64,000 nucleotides of DNA, from NCBI GenBank assembly GCA_013396755.1, contig VWZF01002261.1, positions 1,364,001 to 1,428,000 of the forward strand. Direction: 5' to 3'. The notes beneath the pieces were generated by a model, which worked only from the letters and a program-made list of their open reading frames with translations, was not told the origin of the DNA and did not search any database. Origin of the DNA: Sclerurus mexicanus. Its lineage: Eukaryota > Chordata > Aves > Passeriformes > Furnariidae. The number at the start of each line of letters is the position of its first letter. Within the stretch, counting starts at the first letter, position 1. This document shows, piece by piece, positions 1-12,749 of this stretch. Made by a program: the position numbers and the translations under genes.

Positions 1-2620
1 AATGTGTATGTATTACTGGATCTCAGTCATGCGTCATATTAGGAAAAAGCTAATTTGTTGTTCGTATCCTAAACTAGCTTAAAGTCACAGCACTAATGAT
101 AAAATTGCTTATAAATAAACTAAGGGAAAGGGACTATTAATGTAATCTTCCTGCACTGCCAAAACTGTACTGTCGATACTGTAATAATAATAATACCCTT
201 TATCCTCGACATTGACACGCTGGGAATATCGAGCAATACTGTGTCCAAACAGCTCACATGCAAAACTAATCTGTGAACCCAGGTGTTTGAGATGAGCTGG
301 TTTCTAGATACAGGAGAAAATTAGGTTGCCTGTGTGGATGGACAACAGGAGTATTACAACCTGCTCTTGATAACAGGCTGCCGCCAATTACCTCTCTCCT
401 GTATGGGTCAGCGGGGGTTGGAGAGTCAAAGCCATCGCTGTAGCAAGCAAGATCTAAACCTCTATCATGTCATTGATCCACCCCCAAATGCCCTTTCCTG
501 TGAGTCCCTCATGCCAAGGTAAATACAGTTATTTTTCTGACTTCTCACTGTTATATCTTGCATGTGGTCTAACAGACAGAGTCAGCATCATCAGAGGCAG
601 CATATGCTGTACCTGTGCTATTGACTCCAATTCAGCAAGTTTCACTCAATTGCAATCATGTTCCAACCTAAGCGCCAGGGAGCCTTCAGAGACTTGCAGC
701 GTAATGCCAATCTGAAGAGGGCTGTAACAGGAGATTAATTTGTAGGAACAGCAGACTAAATGAAAGAGCACAAAAATAAGTGGGAAAGTAAGGCAAGATT
801 GAAGAATAAAGTATAAACATCAGTAGATCATTTTAGTGCTTGCCAGAGACTGGTAAAAGTGAAGAAATGTGAAACAGACAATGAAGAATAATCTCTAAGG
901 TTGTAAGAAAGGAAGTGGGAACGTATTGTACACATTGTGGTCATGTCTGAAAACGCAATCCTGTCTGAGGAGATATGAGGGAAGAAAGGAAGCAAGAATC
1001 CCTTGGGTCGTGACATTCCTCTCCAGCCAAAACTGAGGGTATTTCAGGGATCTCATAAATTGAACAGGACACTGCAAAAATCTTTTTAACAGCTTCTGTA
1101 AGTAGCAAAAATTTTATACTAAAACTGGGACATGGCTATAAAACTCCTATGTCTAAATATGAGTTATACTGTGAGGAAAAGGTTAGTGGATCTAAAAAGA
1201 CAATGAAAGAAAAATAAAAATGTGGGATTCCATGAGAAAAAACTTTGCACAGATGATCAATGATTCATTGATTCTACAGTCAGTCTCAGAAACCTTAAAT
1301 CTTTCCAATGCCTGTGACAGCAATAGTTGTCCAAGGTAGTACTCTCACGTGCATGTAACAAGTTTATAAATTAATATATCTGTATACACAGAATGACCAA
1401 ATCTGAATGACATTGAGTAGTTTAGTTATTCTATCTCTGGCCATATTCTTGTTGACAACACAAGAGCCTTTTAGCTATGCAAGCCCCAAGATTTATGTTG
1501 TTACTGCTACAGAGGAGTCAGATCACGATACACTCAGGTTCATGTACAGTACAGGGGCAAAAATATCTGTTGGCAGTTAGAGGTGGCTCTGAGGTTTTGC
1601 ATAACAGGTTTGGTAAGACGCTGCTTCACACATGAACAGCACAGGCACACAGATTTTGAGCCACTGAACACTGGTCTTCTCTTTAAAATCCTTGGCAATT
1701 GCAGGAGTTTAAGCATTTCTTTGCAAATGCTGACACAGTGACTTCTGTTTCACCTCTGTGGGTCAAGATTATTGCTGTTTTCTGGTGTATAGTTGTTTTT
1801 GTGGCATTGATGCAATCTTTATGTACATGATTAAGAAATTACATTAGCTCTGATTTGCAGTGATAGATTAATTTTCTAAGAAATGAAAAGACGATCAAAA
1901 AAACCTTACAATTTAACAAGAAATTAAAAGCTTCAAACAAATACAGAATAATTAATTCACTTCAGGCATTTCACAATTTTGAGCTAGAGCTACCTTGTCT
2001 GAGTAGGTTTGGATGACTTTCAAAGTCATGGCTGCTGGAACAAGACCTTGTGCTCCCTTTCACTACAACATTTATACTTGAAAGGCATACTGTATACTAA
2101 TATTTTGGAGATAGTTTACAATTTTAGATTATCTACTCTTTAAATCCTTAAGTTTCCTGTGATACTGGTGAGATTTTTGTACTATCTAGTTTCTCAGGGA
2201 TAAGGTCCTCTTTGCCCCAAAGCTGACAAAATCCTCTTGCCATACCTATCATTGCATGGCATATTTGTATCTTGGGATGCAGTTTCAAAAAGGAAAAAAA
2301 AATTGAGTTGTTATATTTTTTCCTATTATTTTATGCTATTGGGCTGAAATTTTTCATCCATACCTCTAATGTTTCCTCTATTTTATTTAATTTGGTATAC
2401 ATCATCTATTGCTTTTGCAAATGTATACGTATGAATATAAGATCATTAGTGAAATCTGTGTATGTTAAATGAGTCATATGTAGCAATTTTGATACTGAAG
2501 CCTGTATTTAGGAATCTAATCTCTAATCTCTCTCTCACAAATTTTTAGATTTGCTTTTAAACAAACACATTCAGTGTTATTCATGGGGAAAGCTATTGGT
2601 TTGAAGTTTTAAATTTAATG
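1..2620. other. AT-rich noncoding stretch
   Basis: No gene is recognised here. Frames are short (the longest is 82 codons, 467-715 plus), overlap each other on both strands, and match no protein family I know. Composition is AT-rich with scattered TAAT and AATAAA words, typical of vertebrate intergenic or intronic DNA. I saw no interspersed repeat that I can name. Confidence 0.6.
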
Positions 2621-2622
2621 GG

Positions 2623-2694
2623 TTTTGGGGGGTTTTGTTTTGTTTGGGTTTCTTTTGGGGGGTTTTGTTTTGTTTGGGTTTCTTTTGGGGGGGG
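2623..2694 (+). repeat. G/T-rich tandem repeat, 30-bp unit, two exact copies plus a partial third
   Basis: A 30-base unit built from TTTT, G6, TTTTGTTTTGTTT, GGG and TTTC runs from 2623 to 2652 and is repeated exactly at 2653-2682. A third partial copy follows, with its G-run grown to eight. G-runs lie at 2627-2632, 2646-2648, 2657-2662, 2676-2678 and 2687-2694. The plus strand is strongly G/T and the complement A/C, like several A/C tracts elsewhere in the window. It is probably a polymorphic minisatellite-like tract. Confidence 0.85.
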
Positions 2695-2765
2695 AGTTTT
2701 TGTGTTTTAGTTTGTTTTCTGTCTTGGTTTGGGTTTTTGCTGTTTGTTTGTTTTTAATAAAACTT

Positions 2766-5700
2766 ATTTAGTGCTGTGTGTCTCTAAGACCTAAGAAGTA
2801 ATTTGGTGCAGTGCAGTGCATTTCTGTAGGTAAAAGAGGTAAATTGTGCAATAAGAGTAAAAAATAAACTCATGAAAAATGAGACAGTTGAGCTGTGCCA
2901 TGTTTTATATGACTTGCAATCCATCATCCTTTGTTTTAACATATTCAGAACAGTTTGGTAATGTTTTTCAGCAGGGAAAGAAAACTAAGATGTTGACATA
3001 GTTGCCGGAATATTTACGTATATATACAAAAGTGGGGACTAAAGCAGTTAGAAGCTGCAGGCGGTTCTTATGTTCTCGTGTTCACTCACAGAATTCAGGT
3101 CTTCAGTTTCACTTTGTACATGTTGCTTTGCATGTGAGAAAAACATAAGCACCTGCCTTCCATGAGGGTTACAAGGTGCTTGTGCTTGAAGTATTTAAAG
3201 AGCTTTTTGTTTTCTTTCTTCTATTTCCCCACTAAGGAAAACAAGAAGCATTTACAAAACACACATATAATTTTGATCTGTGAAGAGACAGTTGAGGGAA
3301 AGGCATCACCTGCAGTAAAAGGATGCACCATTTGGGGGATGAGCAGAGCGGGTTTGTGCCATGCAGAATCACACCCATCCACAGATATACAGGTACACAC
3401 AGAATGATACAGAGAGAGGTATAAACGTATATACAGTGTATTTATATGAAGTACTAAAAATATTCCTTGGTCACTTAAATACTAAACATAGTCTGTATTT
3501 CTTTTTACCTGTGAATAGATCATTAACTTTTATCTATATGGATGTAAAGTCAATCATTTTGTTCTTCCTCTTCATCACTTTCAGTAAAATGATTTTAAGC
3601 ATACTGTTAGATCTTGTTACTGTCAGTGAAATTGTATTATTGCATACCAGAATATAATAATTTTTTGATCTACCAGACTGTAATTAATATGTGTTTTAAT
3701 ACCTAGCAACAGAAAAACAAGGAGATGCTCAGATGGACTGTTAGATATTTTAGAATCATGCATTTCAAAAAAATGAAACAGCAGAACCCTGTTCAGATCG
3801 TGCTCCATACTTGCCAAAAGGGCCCAAACTGTGTTGTCTTGTGGGAAATATATAACACCCATATTAATGAAAGCAGGAGACAAACATACAGACTACACTT
3901 GGGAATTTTTTTCCTTTTTCTTGCAAGTGTTTTAAGTTGGTTCATTTTCCCATAAAGAGCAGTGAATAACAAAGGTAGCTGGTGACAGGAAAATTCAGCA
4001 TGAAGTCCTGGCCTGGTGCAACCTGGGTGAGCTTTACCTTCCATTGCAAACATGAAAGGTTTCTTAGTTTGCATTACCCATTAGCTTTATTCCTTTTTTT
4101 TTTTTTTTTTCCTGTGGAACTGCACAGAGTAATAAAGATATCTGGGACAAAGTAGAAAGTTATTATTCTTTTTTTCTGGTGCCAATGATCCATAATGAAA
4201 AATCTTGACCCTTGGGATCTGGTCTATAACGTTGACAGTATCTTAGTGGGTTTTCTGTCGAAAACATTAAGCTGAATTACTTCTGGAGTTCAGTCCTCGT
4301 TGTACAATGTTGCATACAAAGCATCTTCTACGACAAAACTTTTGCTGATGTTATTAAAGCTCATCAAAACAAATAATGCCTTTTCAAATTTTACTGAAAA
4401 GTCAATTCTTCTCCCAATGCCCAGTGCAAGTTTTATGGCTGGGATTTTATCTGTCTAGTGAGGCTTTGCTGGGTCAGGTAGATTTGGGGAATAAAGATAA
4501 GTGTACTTTTCCTTCCCACTATTTGTTTAAATGAAGTGTTAAGGCTTACCTAAAAAGTTAGTAAAAGTGAAGTGGCAGACAGCACAAGAAATCTGGGGTT
4601 AAGGTTAGGATAATGCTCATAATAATAAAGAAAATATGTTTTATTCTGAAGGCTTTTTAAGAACAATCTTTTTCTCTTTGGCGCTTCAGTCTCATGAACG
4701 TTTCTTCCTGTCAGGGCTCATATATGAGTTTGGATTGAAACTGTCGTTCTATTATCAGTAAAATAACAACAACAACAGCAACAACAAAAGCTTGGTTTGT
4801 GATTAGGACAGCATTTACGTAAGAAATTTGTAGTGTCCAAAGAAACAGTTATTTCAAACAGAAATAACAGTGGGTTGGTGTCTATTTTTACTTGCAGTAC
4901 ACAGGGATTTTTGAAGAAAATGTGCAATAGCCATCAATGGGTTGAAACATCCATGTTTTCCCCAAATACCTCATAAATACATCCAAAACTATTCATCACT
5001 ATCAGAATAAGGATGACTACTGACATGGTTATTGTTATATTTTACAGTCAATAAGTGATTTAGAAACTCTCAGGAACGGAAAGGAAAGCGTAATGCGAGT
5101 TCTCATTTCCTATTGAGCTACTTTTTCATCAACAAAGATACAGTTCACAACAGCCACATGTTTTTCCAGTGTTTTATTTCCTCAGTTCTCTGCCAACTCC
5201 CTTTGTCAAAGAAATGTCAAATGTACAAACTAAAAGCCACAAAATATTTGACTTAGGGATTCTGTAAGCCAGTTTAAGAAAACAATTTTGAGTATAAAAT
5301 TTTACAGACTTTTTTTCTAAGTTCTTTTTAGCAAGACTGTGCTTGAAAATATTTTACTTTTTAATTTAGCTCTTACAAAGCCTCTCTGTGCTTCTTGTTA
5401 GCTGTACTACAATACTGTCATACCAGTCAGAATAAGGTACAAATTCAAAGCAGAAGAATAAAGATAATTAATAGTGAACAATATCCTCTCTGAATAATAA
5501 AAAAATAATAGCTGACAAACTGCACAAGAATCAGAGAAAAAAAGCTCCATAAATCAAGGATGTTAATTGTTATTTCCACTACTTGTTAAGATGAAAGATG
5601 ACACTATGTAGCATTTTCTCAGCGTGATCTCTCATAAACAGATGTCCAATGCCTTGGGTAAACCTGTACAAACTGAGAAGTATCTACTGACTGCATCATT

Positions 5701-6870
5701 AGTCTTCTTCTGATTTCAAGCCAGGGATGCTGGAGAACAAATTAGTCAACTGATCCTTGCCAGAGTCAAGTTTTATTAAGGAAAAGTGTTTGTTGCAGTG
5801 TAGAAAGGAATACTGCGTGTATAACAAAATCCCAGTGAAAATATAATTTTTTAATTTCACGTTTGAATAATTATTTGCAAATTTTATATTCTTCTTCCTT
5901 TGTTCAATTTATGTTGTACATTCATTTTTCCTCTAAAAGATGCACTCTAAATACGTTAAAAATATGAATATGCTTGAGGATGCAACACTTGACATTCAAG
6001 TAGAATACCCCATGTTTCCAGCATCGTTATTCACATGGACTCTATTCAGCACTGTTTACTTGCCTTTTCTACACCTAATAAGTGAAGTGAATCCTCAGGT
6101 TGCCCATATGTGAATTCTCAGCTCTAATAAGCCTGTAGGTAACAGCAAGCAACAGAGCCACTTTTTATTTTGCAAGGTGATATTGTCTGGAAAGAGGCTG
6201 ATACAAATGATAACGTTTTTCTCTTTAAAAATACATAGAAGCACCATGTTCTTCAGTGTGTTTCATTTTCACTGAAGCTTATTTTTTATGGTGTTTGAAA
6301 GCAGACATTTAAATATCAGAAGGGAAAAAAATAATTCTTTAGGGATATACCTATCTGAAAAGTGGGAGATGATAGAATGAAATCACGAAATGAATAAATT
6401 ACATTTCTAGCAGGAAAACCTTTTGTTAGTGAATGTTTAAGTAATGAAAAAATACTGCAAAAGGCTTAATGGAAAATAGACATTTTCAACTCTTATCTGT
6501 GTATTTCTAATAAAAATATTATCTAGAAAATTACGTTCAAGAAATGTATTAGATAAAGTTAGGATTTCTTTCTCTAACTGCTATCTATACATCTATGCTT
6601 GCTTTGTGTGAACACAAACAACGATGAATTGTCAGAAACTAATTATCAAGGAAGTAAGTGGCCTCAAGAGAAAAAATTACAGCTATATTGAAAACAGGTT
6701 TAAAATAAGATTGGTTATTATTTTATTGTCATTGCTTAGCTTTTTGTGTTAGATGAGGCAATAAATAATTAGAGACTGAAATAAAATACTTTTGTACAGA
6801 AAGTCCTGACACAATTTCTCCCAGAAAAAGAAAAAAAACACACCTGTTTGCAAAAAAATCACACTGACTG
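2766..6870. other. Noncoding stretch with small simple repeats
   Basis: No gene is recognised. The longest frame is 98 codons (3361-3657 plus) and resembles nothing known. Identifiable items are a (GTGCA)3 run at 2806-2820, a T17 run at 4094-4110, and a trinucleotide tract of AAC units with one AGC interruption at 4765-4785. The remainder is unremarkable AT-rich DNA. Confidence 0.6.
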
Positions 6871-6874
6871 CAGT

Positions 6875-6942
6875 GCAGTGGTAAAGATGCAAGTGACCAA
6901 ATCAGTCCCTTAGGTAGAACTGCAGCATCTTGTTACCACTGC
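6875..6942. other. Compact inverted repeat, 68 nt overall
   Basis: The 16-nt left arm (6875-6890) is complementary to the 18-nt right arm (6925-6942) apart from a two-base bulge on the right, giving 16 paired bases around a 34-nt loop. The overall size is that of a pre-miRNA hairpin, but the continuous stem is shorter than usual for that class and neither arm contains a mature miRNA I recognise. It may also be chance. Confidence 0.6.
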
Positions 6943-9900
6943 TTCAGAGATTAAACTAATTAGGAGCTGGAGGCGCCTACAGAGATCTGACCTTACTGAC
7001 TTTAATAGGCATTTGCCTGAGTATAGACTGTATAAAGCCAGAGTAAAAACTCAGGAATAGGGCATTGTAATGAGGACTATCCTCCTGATATATAATGATT
7101 CAGGATTTCTTTTCCTTCTACTGAGTGCACAAGGAGCTTGGCCCTTGGCTTTGGCCACAGCAGTGTAGCTCAGGGGAGAGGGGAGCCCTTGCTGATACCC
7201 AGTGCACCATCCCCACACCCTGCTCCTCATACACCCTTTTCTGTTCCAAAATTACTGTATTTTCCCACAATGCTGACTGCTGAACTCATTGCCTTGCATT
7301 GGAGTGTGCTAAGCAAGATCACAATGGGGTTATTTTCTTTCTAAAAAATATACTGAACTATGAAGTTTTGCTCTTGCTTGTGTCATGACAGTGTATTGGA
7401 GGTATTCTGATTGTTCCTTCCTAAACTCCTTGATATCATAAATATTAATGGTGCGTGCTTAGAAGCAGGTTTGATTAGCAATTTCATTAGCTTAGAGTAG
7501 ACAGCAGAATAGCTAACTGTCAACATTCAACTTTATCCTCCAAAGTATGATAGTTAAAAATAACATTTCAAAAAATTAATTACTAAAAAGCTATTGCTTG
7601 TTAAGTGAAAATAGAGGTATTGGTTATTTCCATCTCTTTTGCCTATTTCATATTGCATAGTAACAAATTAATATTAATTACATAACAAGACCAAATATGT
7701 TGTTGGAAGCATTTGAAAAATTCAGTATGATTTTAAAATTACTATATTTAAGTTCAAGGAGTCTAAGAGTAAAATACAAGAAAGTCATAAGATAATGTTA
7801 TCTTAACTGAGCATTTTACCAGTAGCATTTAAAAAATGCATATTTTTTATGGCTTCATCACATCCGGGCATTAATGTCAGTGCCATCAAATATTGCAAAT
7901 AATGTGATAAATCATATAAAAAGATGTATAGAATTAACATGACATGTCTTTGGTTAACACTGTCAGTGTGAAGCATCATCGGAACCGTTTATCTACCGTC
8001 AGTCAATTTTATTTTTTTTTTTGTGATAGAAAAACTACCTCCTTTAAATTCACATTATCTTCCAAAACTGAGTAATAAGTGTAGGCAATTTGAAACTAAG
8101 TTTACCTGAATTTGTAAATAATTTTCTCTTCAGAGGCTGTAACTACATGTATTATGACACTAGAGGTTCCAAAATACAATAACCAGATATACTGTAAGTA
8201 CAACCTAGCATAAAATGTATTAGAGTTTGCCATCACAGGAAATGCTTTGAAAGATCTTAAGAATCTGAATGTTTGCTAAATAGAAAAACCTACGGTTCAC
8301 CAAATGGAGTTTAAGATACAAAAATATTCACATGCAAAGCATTTCTTTAGTATTTGAGTTATTACTGTTATTATCTGCAAGACTTCAATGCTTCATGATT
8401 CTATGTCAATTATGTTTTTCAAAGTCTTGAAAAATAATTAGTTCAAATTATGCTGCATATTGGTGAACGAACTGAAGTTGAATAAACAACATACTTAAAT
8501 AGAACTCTGTATTTTTTTATAGGCTGTAAATTTAGTAATTCCAAATTTTATTTTATTCTAACTCTGATTCCCAACCAGAACTATGCTAGAGGGCCTCTTA
8601 TGACAATATGACCCTCACATGAGTAATGGAAGTATCCATTGCCAAAAAATCTGCACAGTAATAGAAGGAGAGCTTGAGTGTCTAATTTCATATGCAAGTT
8701 CTCACTGCACATAAAAATACCTGGTTATCATGCCTCTGGGCAGCACAACAAAACTCTCAGCACAGCATTACGCTGGAAATTACTCTTGCAGGAACTTTAT
8801 TAAATATTTCACTTCAGGAAAACTAACAGAGACATCACGACCCTCATTTTGCCTGGATTTACATGCGCTGTGTGTAAACACTGATGGCTAGTGTATGACC
8901 AAGCATTCTGGACAGGCCCCAAATAATAAATCTCATGGGCTCTTCTGTTATGGTATTGAATCACGCTTTACTGGGGTGTATCTTTTTGTTGGAAATGAGT
9001 GTGCGGAGTCTGACAAGTTCCACTTAGGGACTCAAACCTCAGTCTGCCTGTTGCCTTTTTGGGGAGTGGTTTAACTGCAGTTCTAGGTGTTAAACTGGTT
9101 TTATGGGAGGAAGGTGTCTGTGACTCCTTTCTCTGTCTCTTTCTCTCTCAGTTGTGTATTCTGGATTAGACTTTTTAGGCTGTTTTTAAATACTAATTTT
9201 AAAAATGCTAATATTATTTTGTCAGAAAAAGGGCACTAACTATAGATCAGTGATACAGAAAGTTACATCACCTGGAAGAAGCTGAGGTTAAATCCTGAGG
9301 TTTGGGGTCTTGTTATTCTTAAGCAGTTTTATTATTCACCTTTTTTCATGAACCATAGCTCATTATACCAGGAGTGCCTTCCATAGGTTAGGAACCGTCT
9401 CAATTTAAATGTCTCAGATTTCAAAAAACAATATAAAAGCTCTAGGTTTCGTGTACTTTCACTTCGCAATAGGGAAAAATGGAAGAAAAAGTACAGAAAG
9501 ATAATTTTTAAACCCTAAGAAAATAAGAGACATTAGGTAGAAGAACCTGAAAGTTATGAATGTGCAAATCTTGTAAACTCACCCACATTCTTCCTTATTG
9601 CTTACAAAGCTGGGAAGAGCATATGACAGCTGCTTAGAGGCAGGGTGGAAAATGATGAGTCGGGTAGAAAAGAAAAGGAAGTAGTAAAAGACATCTTATT
9701 CTCAAAGTACCTACCGAAATGCGGAGGAGTCTGTCATCTGGCACCCATCAGGATATAATCCCTGGCAACAGACACAAATAAATCCCAGAGGGAAGTTATC
9801 AATACTTCAAAGACACCAAAGTTCACAGTTAGCTAGCAGTAGGCAAACCTCAAAAGTTTATCACTACAGAAATATGAAATATATTTTCTGTGAATAAACC

Positions 9901-12700
9901 GTCCCATGATTTAACTCTTTATCTGTTGCTTCTTAGAATTAATTTGCTGTTAGAGTTTTTGATGAAAAGCTTGTGCTAATAAATTCTAACCTATGTGATA
10001 TCCATGAACAATTCTTTTTTTCCTTTAATAAGGTGTGCTTTGCCATTCAAACCATGTACTTTTATTTTTGCTTCCCAACTGGACAAACAAAACATTCAGA
10101 CAAAAAAAGAATTATCACTACACCAAATGCTTAAAACTTTTTGGTTTTTTTCTGTGAATGCTTAACTCTTCATGAGGGCTATACAGGTATTAATAGAGGG
10201 AACAGCAATTCTTCAACAGTTTATGCAAACAGAATCTTAATAGTCCAGATGTTCATGAATAGTAAATAAAAAGCAGCAAAAACATGAATGAATGGAGCAG
10301 CTGCTCAGAATGCAGAAGAATGTTTGCAAACACCATTTTGAAGTATGCAATCAGCCCTGGTTCAGAGGGAAAACTTGGATAACCAACAAAAAGTTTGAAT
10401 AAGCAATTGAACATGTCAACAATATTATCTAGTCTATCCAAACTCTGAAATTATTCAGCTGAAACACAACTTTCCTGTTCTTTTATGATTGTTTCTTGCT
10501 CTCAAATGGGTCAAAACTAGAGTAAGAAAAGTGTTATCGGGTTTGGGTTGATGTGTCTTTGTGAGGGCACAGAGCTCCTCAGGCACAAGTACATTAACGT
10601 GACTGCCTTACTTTGTGGTGCTTTAGGTATGTAGGACCAAAATTTTAAATTAATGAACCACCATCTGTCAGAAGTTAGGTTTAATTGGTGGGCTAAAGAT
10701 CAGGATATTCTACCTACCCTTCTCTTCTGAAATTCTTAAAAATAAGTGGTTTAGAGATTTGGTAAATGGGAAGGTATAAACTTTGCTGTTTTAATGGCTG
10801 TGATGAAGGCCAGCCATAAAGCCTGTTCTTGCATCTGCTGCCAGAAGACACCTTGCCCAAACAAGGCCAGGACCAGCTGTGCGTGCCCACAGGAGTTGTT
10901 ATGATTGTGCTGGTCTTGAAATGACAGAGCAGATTCTCCTCCTGTGTCTGTCTAGCAGTGAGCTTCCAAGGAAGATCTGGAAACGCAAGCTCTACTTTCT
11001 GTCTTTCCAAATTTGCTATTCTTTTCATTTTAGTGTGAGTTCAAGCTGACAAAGAACAACTGCTCCAATCCAGTTCAGTGGAATTTTTCAACTTTCCCTC
11101 TCCAAATCCATTGCTGCTGAATTAAGCATGTAATAGGTTCCATTTTCAAAATCTTAAGGCTTCAGCCTTTGCAGAGAGTTGCATATTGAAAGGGTCATGT
11201 TAACACCTGGGACTGTCTGATGCTGGGTTCACTTCTTGTTTACTTGTGGTGTCAGGTGCATATTGGCGTGCCTGTGAAGCTTGCAGGAAGAAGCAGGAAA
11301 GCAGACAGCAGCTAAAGCACAGTGAAAAGCAGCAAGGAGACCATTGAGAAAAATGTGGCATGGACATTTAGCTGGCCTCAGAGGTGACAGAAAAAATAAA
11401 ATCTTTCTTAGAGTTCCTTCAGGGATTTTGCAGAACTTGTTGCAACGCAGGAAGTCAATATAGGATGCTGAACGAAAAATGCAGTATCGAGGACATGCCA
11501 TGTAAACCACATCAGAGGAAAGATTCTTCCACTCAGGCTTTTATCTTAATTTATCTCACCCTGTTTTTCTCTGTTATAGAGTTGTAATTTGTGCTCTCGT
11601 AAAACACTGATGTAGAATTTAGAGGCCCTGTTGTGTTTTTGCTGTGTTTACTGTAAAGAAAAGATACAGCAAGATGCACCCAAAATCTCTGAATAGCCAT
11701 CTGGTCAATGCTGTCTCGCCCATTTATTCATCAAAATTAACTCAGTGGTGGTTCTAAGCTGAGCACCTGCAAACTGCAGCAGTAATGAATTTCCTCTCTT
11801 CACTTCCTTTACCTCCCATCTGCAGGATTGTGCTCTGCTGCTGTATGAGCAGCTGATATTAACAAACTGATGGTACAGAATGAATTAAAATTTGGAAGGA
11901 AGAGTTACAAAATTAGTAAAAAGAATACCGGGTGATTTGTATTATTTTTCATGAATAATTTCTGAAATGCTCCCTTTTCCATCAATTATTTGTTTCAAAA
12001 TTTTGGCAACAACATTAATGCACGGAAAGAAAAGACTCACTTCTTTGTGTATACACACACAAACTGGTTTCAAGCATCAAGCATCAGAAATTTAATAAGT
12101 GAGAGGTTAAGCTGCTTGAGGAGATCAGCCCAACTCCTTTAACTACACACAGGCAGCACATAGCAGAATTTTTATCTCCAAGCAGGGACGAGTATTTTGA
12201 TCTTTGTTTAAATTCGGTTGCTGACTCAGGTTTCATATTTAATGTGCCTTGTCCAAAGTGCAATGAAGCCAATGCTGAGATCCCATTAAGCTTTAATACA
12301 CCCCAGTTTAGGCCCACAGCAGAATGGACATACTTATGACCTTAGAGATATAGCAAAATTACAACCTTATTGGGCTACCGGTATCTAACAGGCCAAGTAA
12401 CTACCAGTATAAGTGCATGGATTTGTCTCAGTAATTTTGCAGTTCTATCATTTTAAATTCCTATTGTCAGGCTAAAATCAACTTCCATTGAACCTACAAG
12501 CAAAACTCATACCGATGAAGCCTGGAGTTCATCCTCATGGCTTTTATGTTTTATGGAAATCTCTTGAGCTCGGAATATCAAGGACATTATACTTGGGCAT
12601 AGAAATATCATCACACTTGCTGTCATTTTTCATTAGTTTTAAGATATATAATCCTATTCCTGTTTTGACTAAGTGTGCTCTAAAATTTCCAGTCATCTTT
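6943..12700. other. Noncoding stretch
   Basis: No gene is recognised. Frames reach 104 codons (10714-11028 minus) without resemblance to any family. There is a pyrimidine-rich tract ending in CAG at about 9126-9150, like a splice acceptor, but no convincing open exon follows it. A T11 run lies near 8012-8022. The segment around 8750-9000 is less AT-rich and has mixed composition, but I can assign nothing to it. Confidence 0.55.
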
Positions 12701-12707
12701 GGAAAAT

Positions 12708-12746
12708 AAGCTGACTTTCATGCCAAGTCAGCTTTTTTTTTTTTTT
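12708..12746 (+). other. Perfect 10-bp hairpin followed by a T-run
   Basis: AAGCTGACTT (12708-12717) and AAGTCAGCTT (12725-12734) are perfect reverse complements around a 7-nt loop, and the T-run begun by the right arm continues to 12746 (14 Ts from 12733). In a bacterium this would be read as an intrinsic terminator. In an avian genome it is more likely chance next to a poly-T tract, or a Pol III-type stop. Confidence 0.7.
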
Positions 12747-12749
12747 CTC

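Noticed and set aside
9126..9180. Strong polypyrimidine tract ending in CAG
   Set aside because: It looks like a splice acceptor, but the following sequence gives no convincing open exon with a donor.
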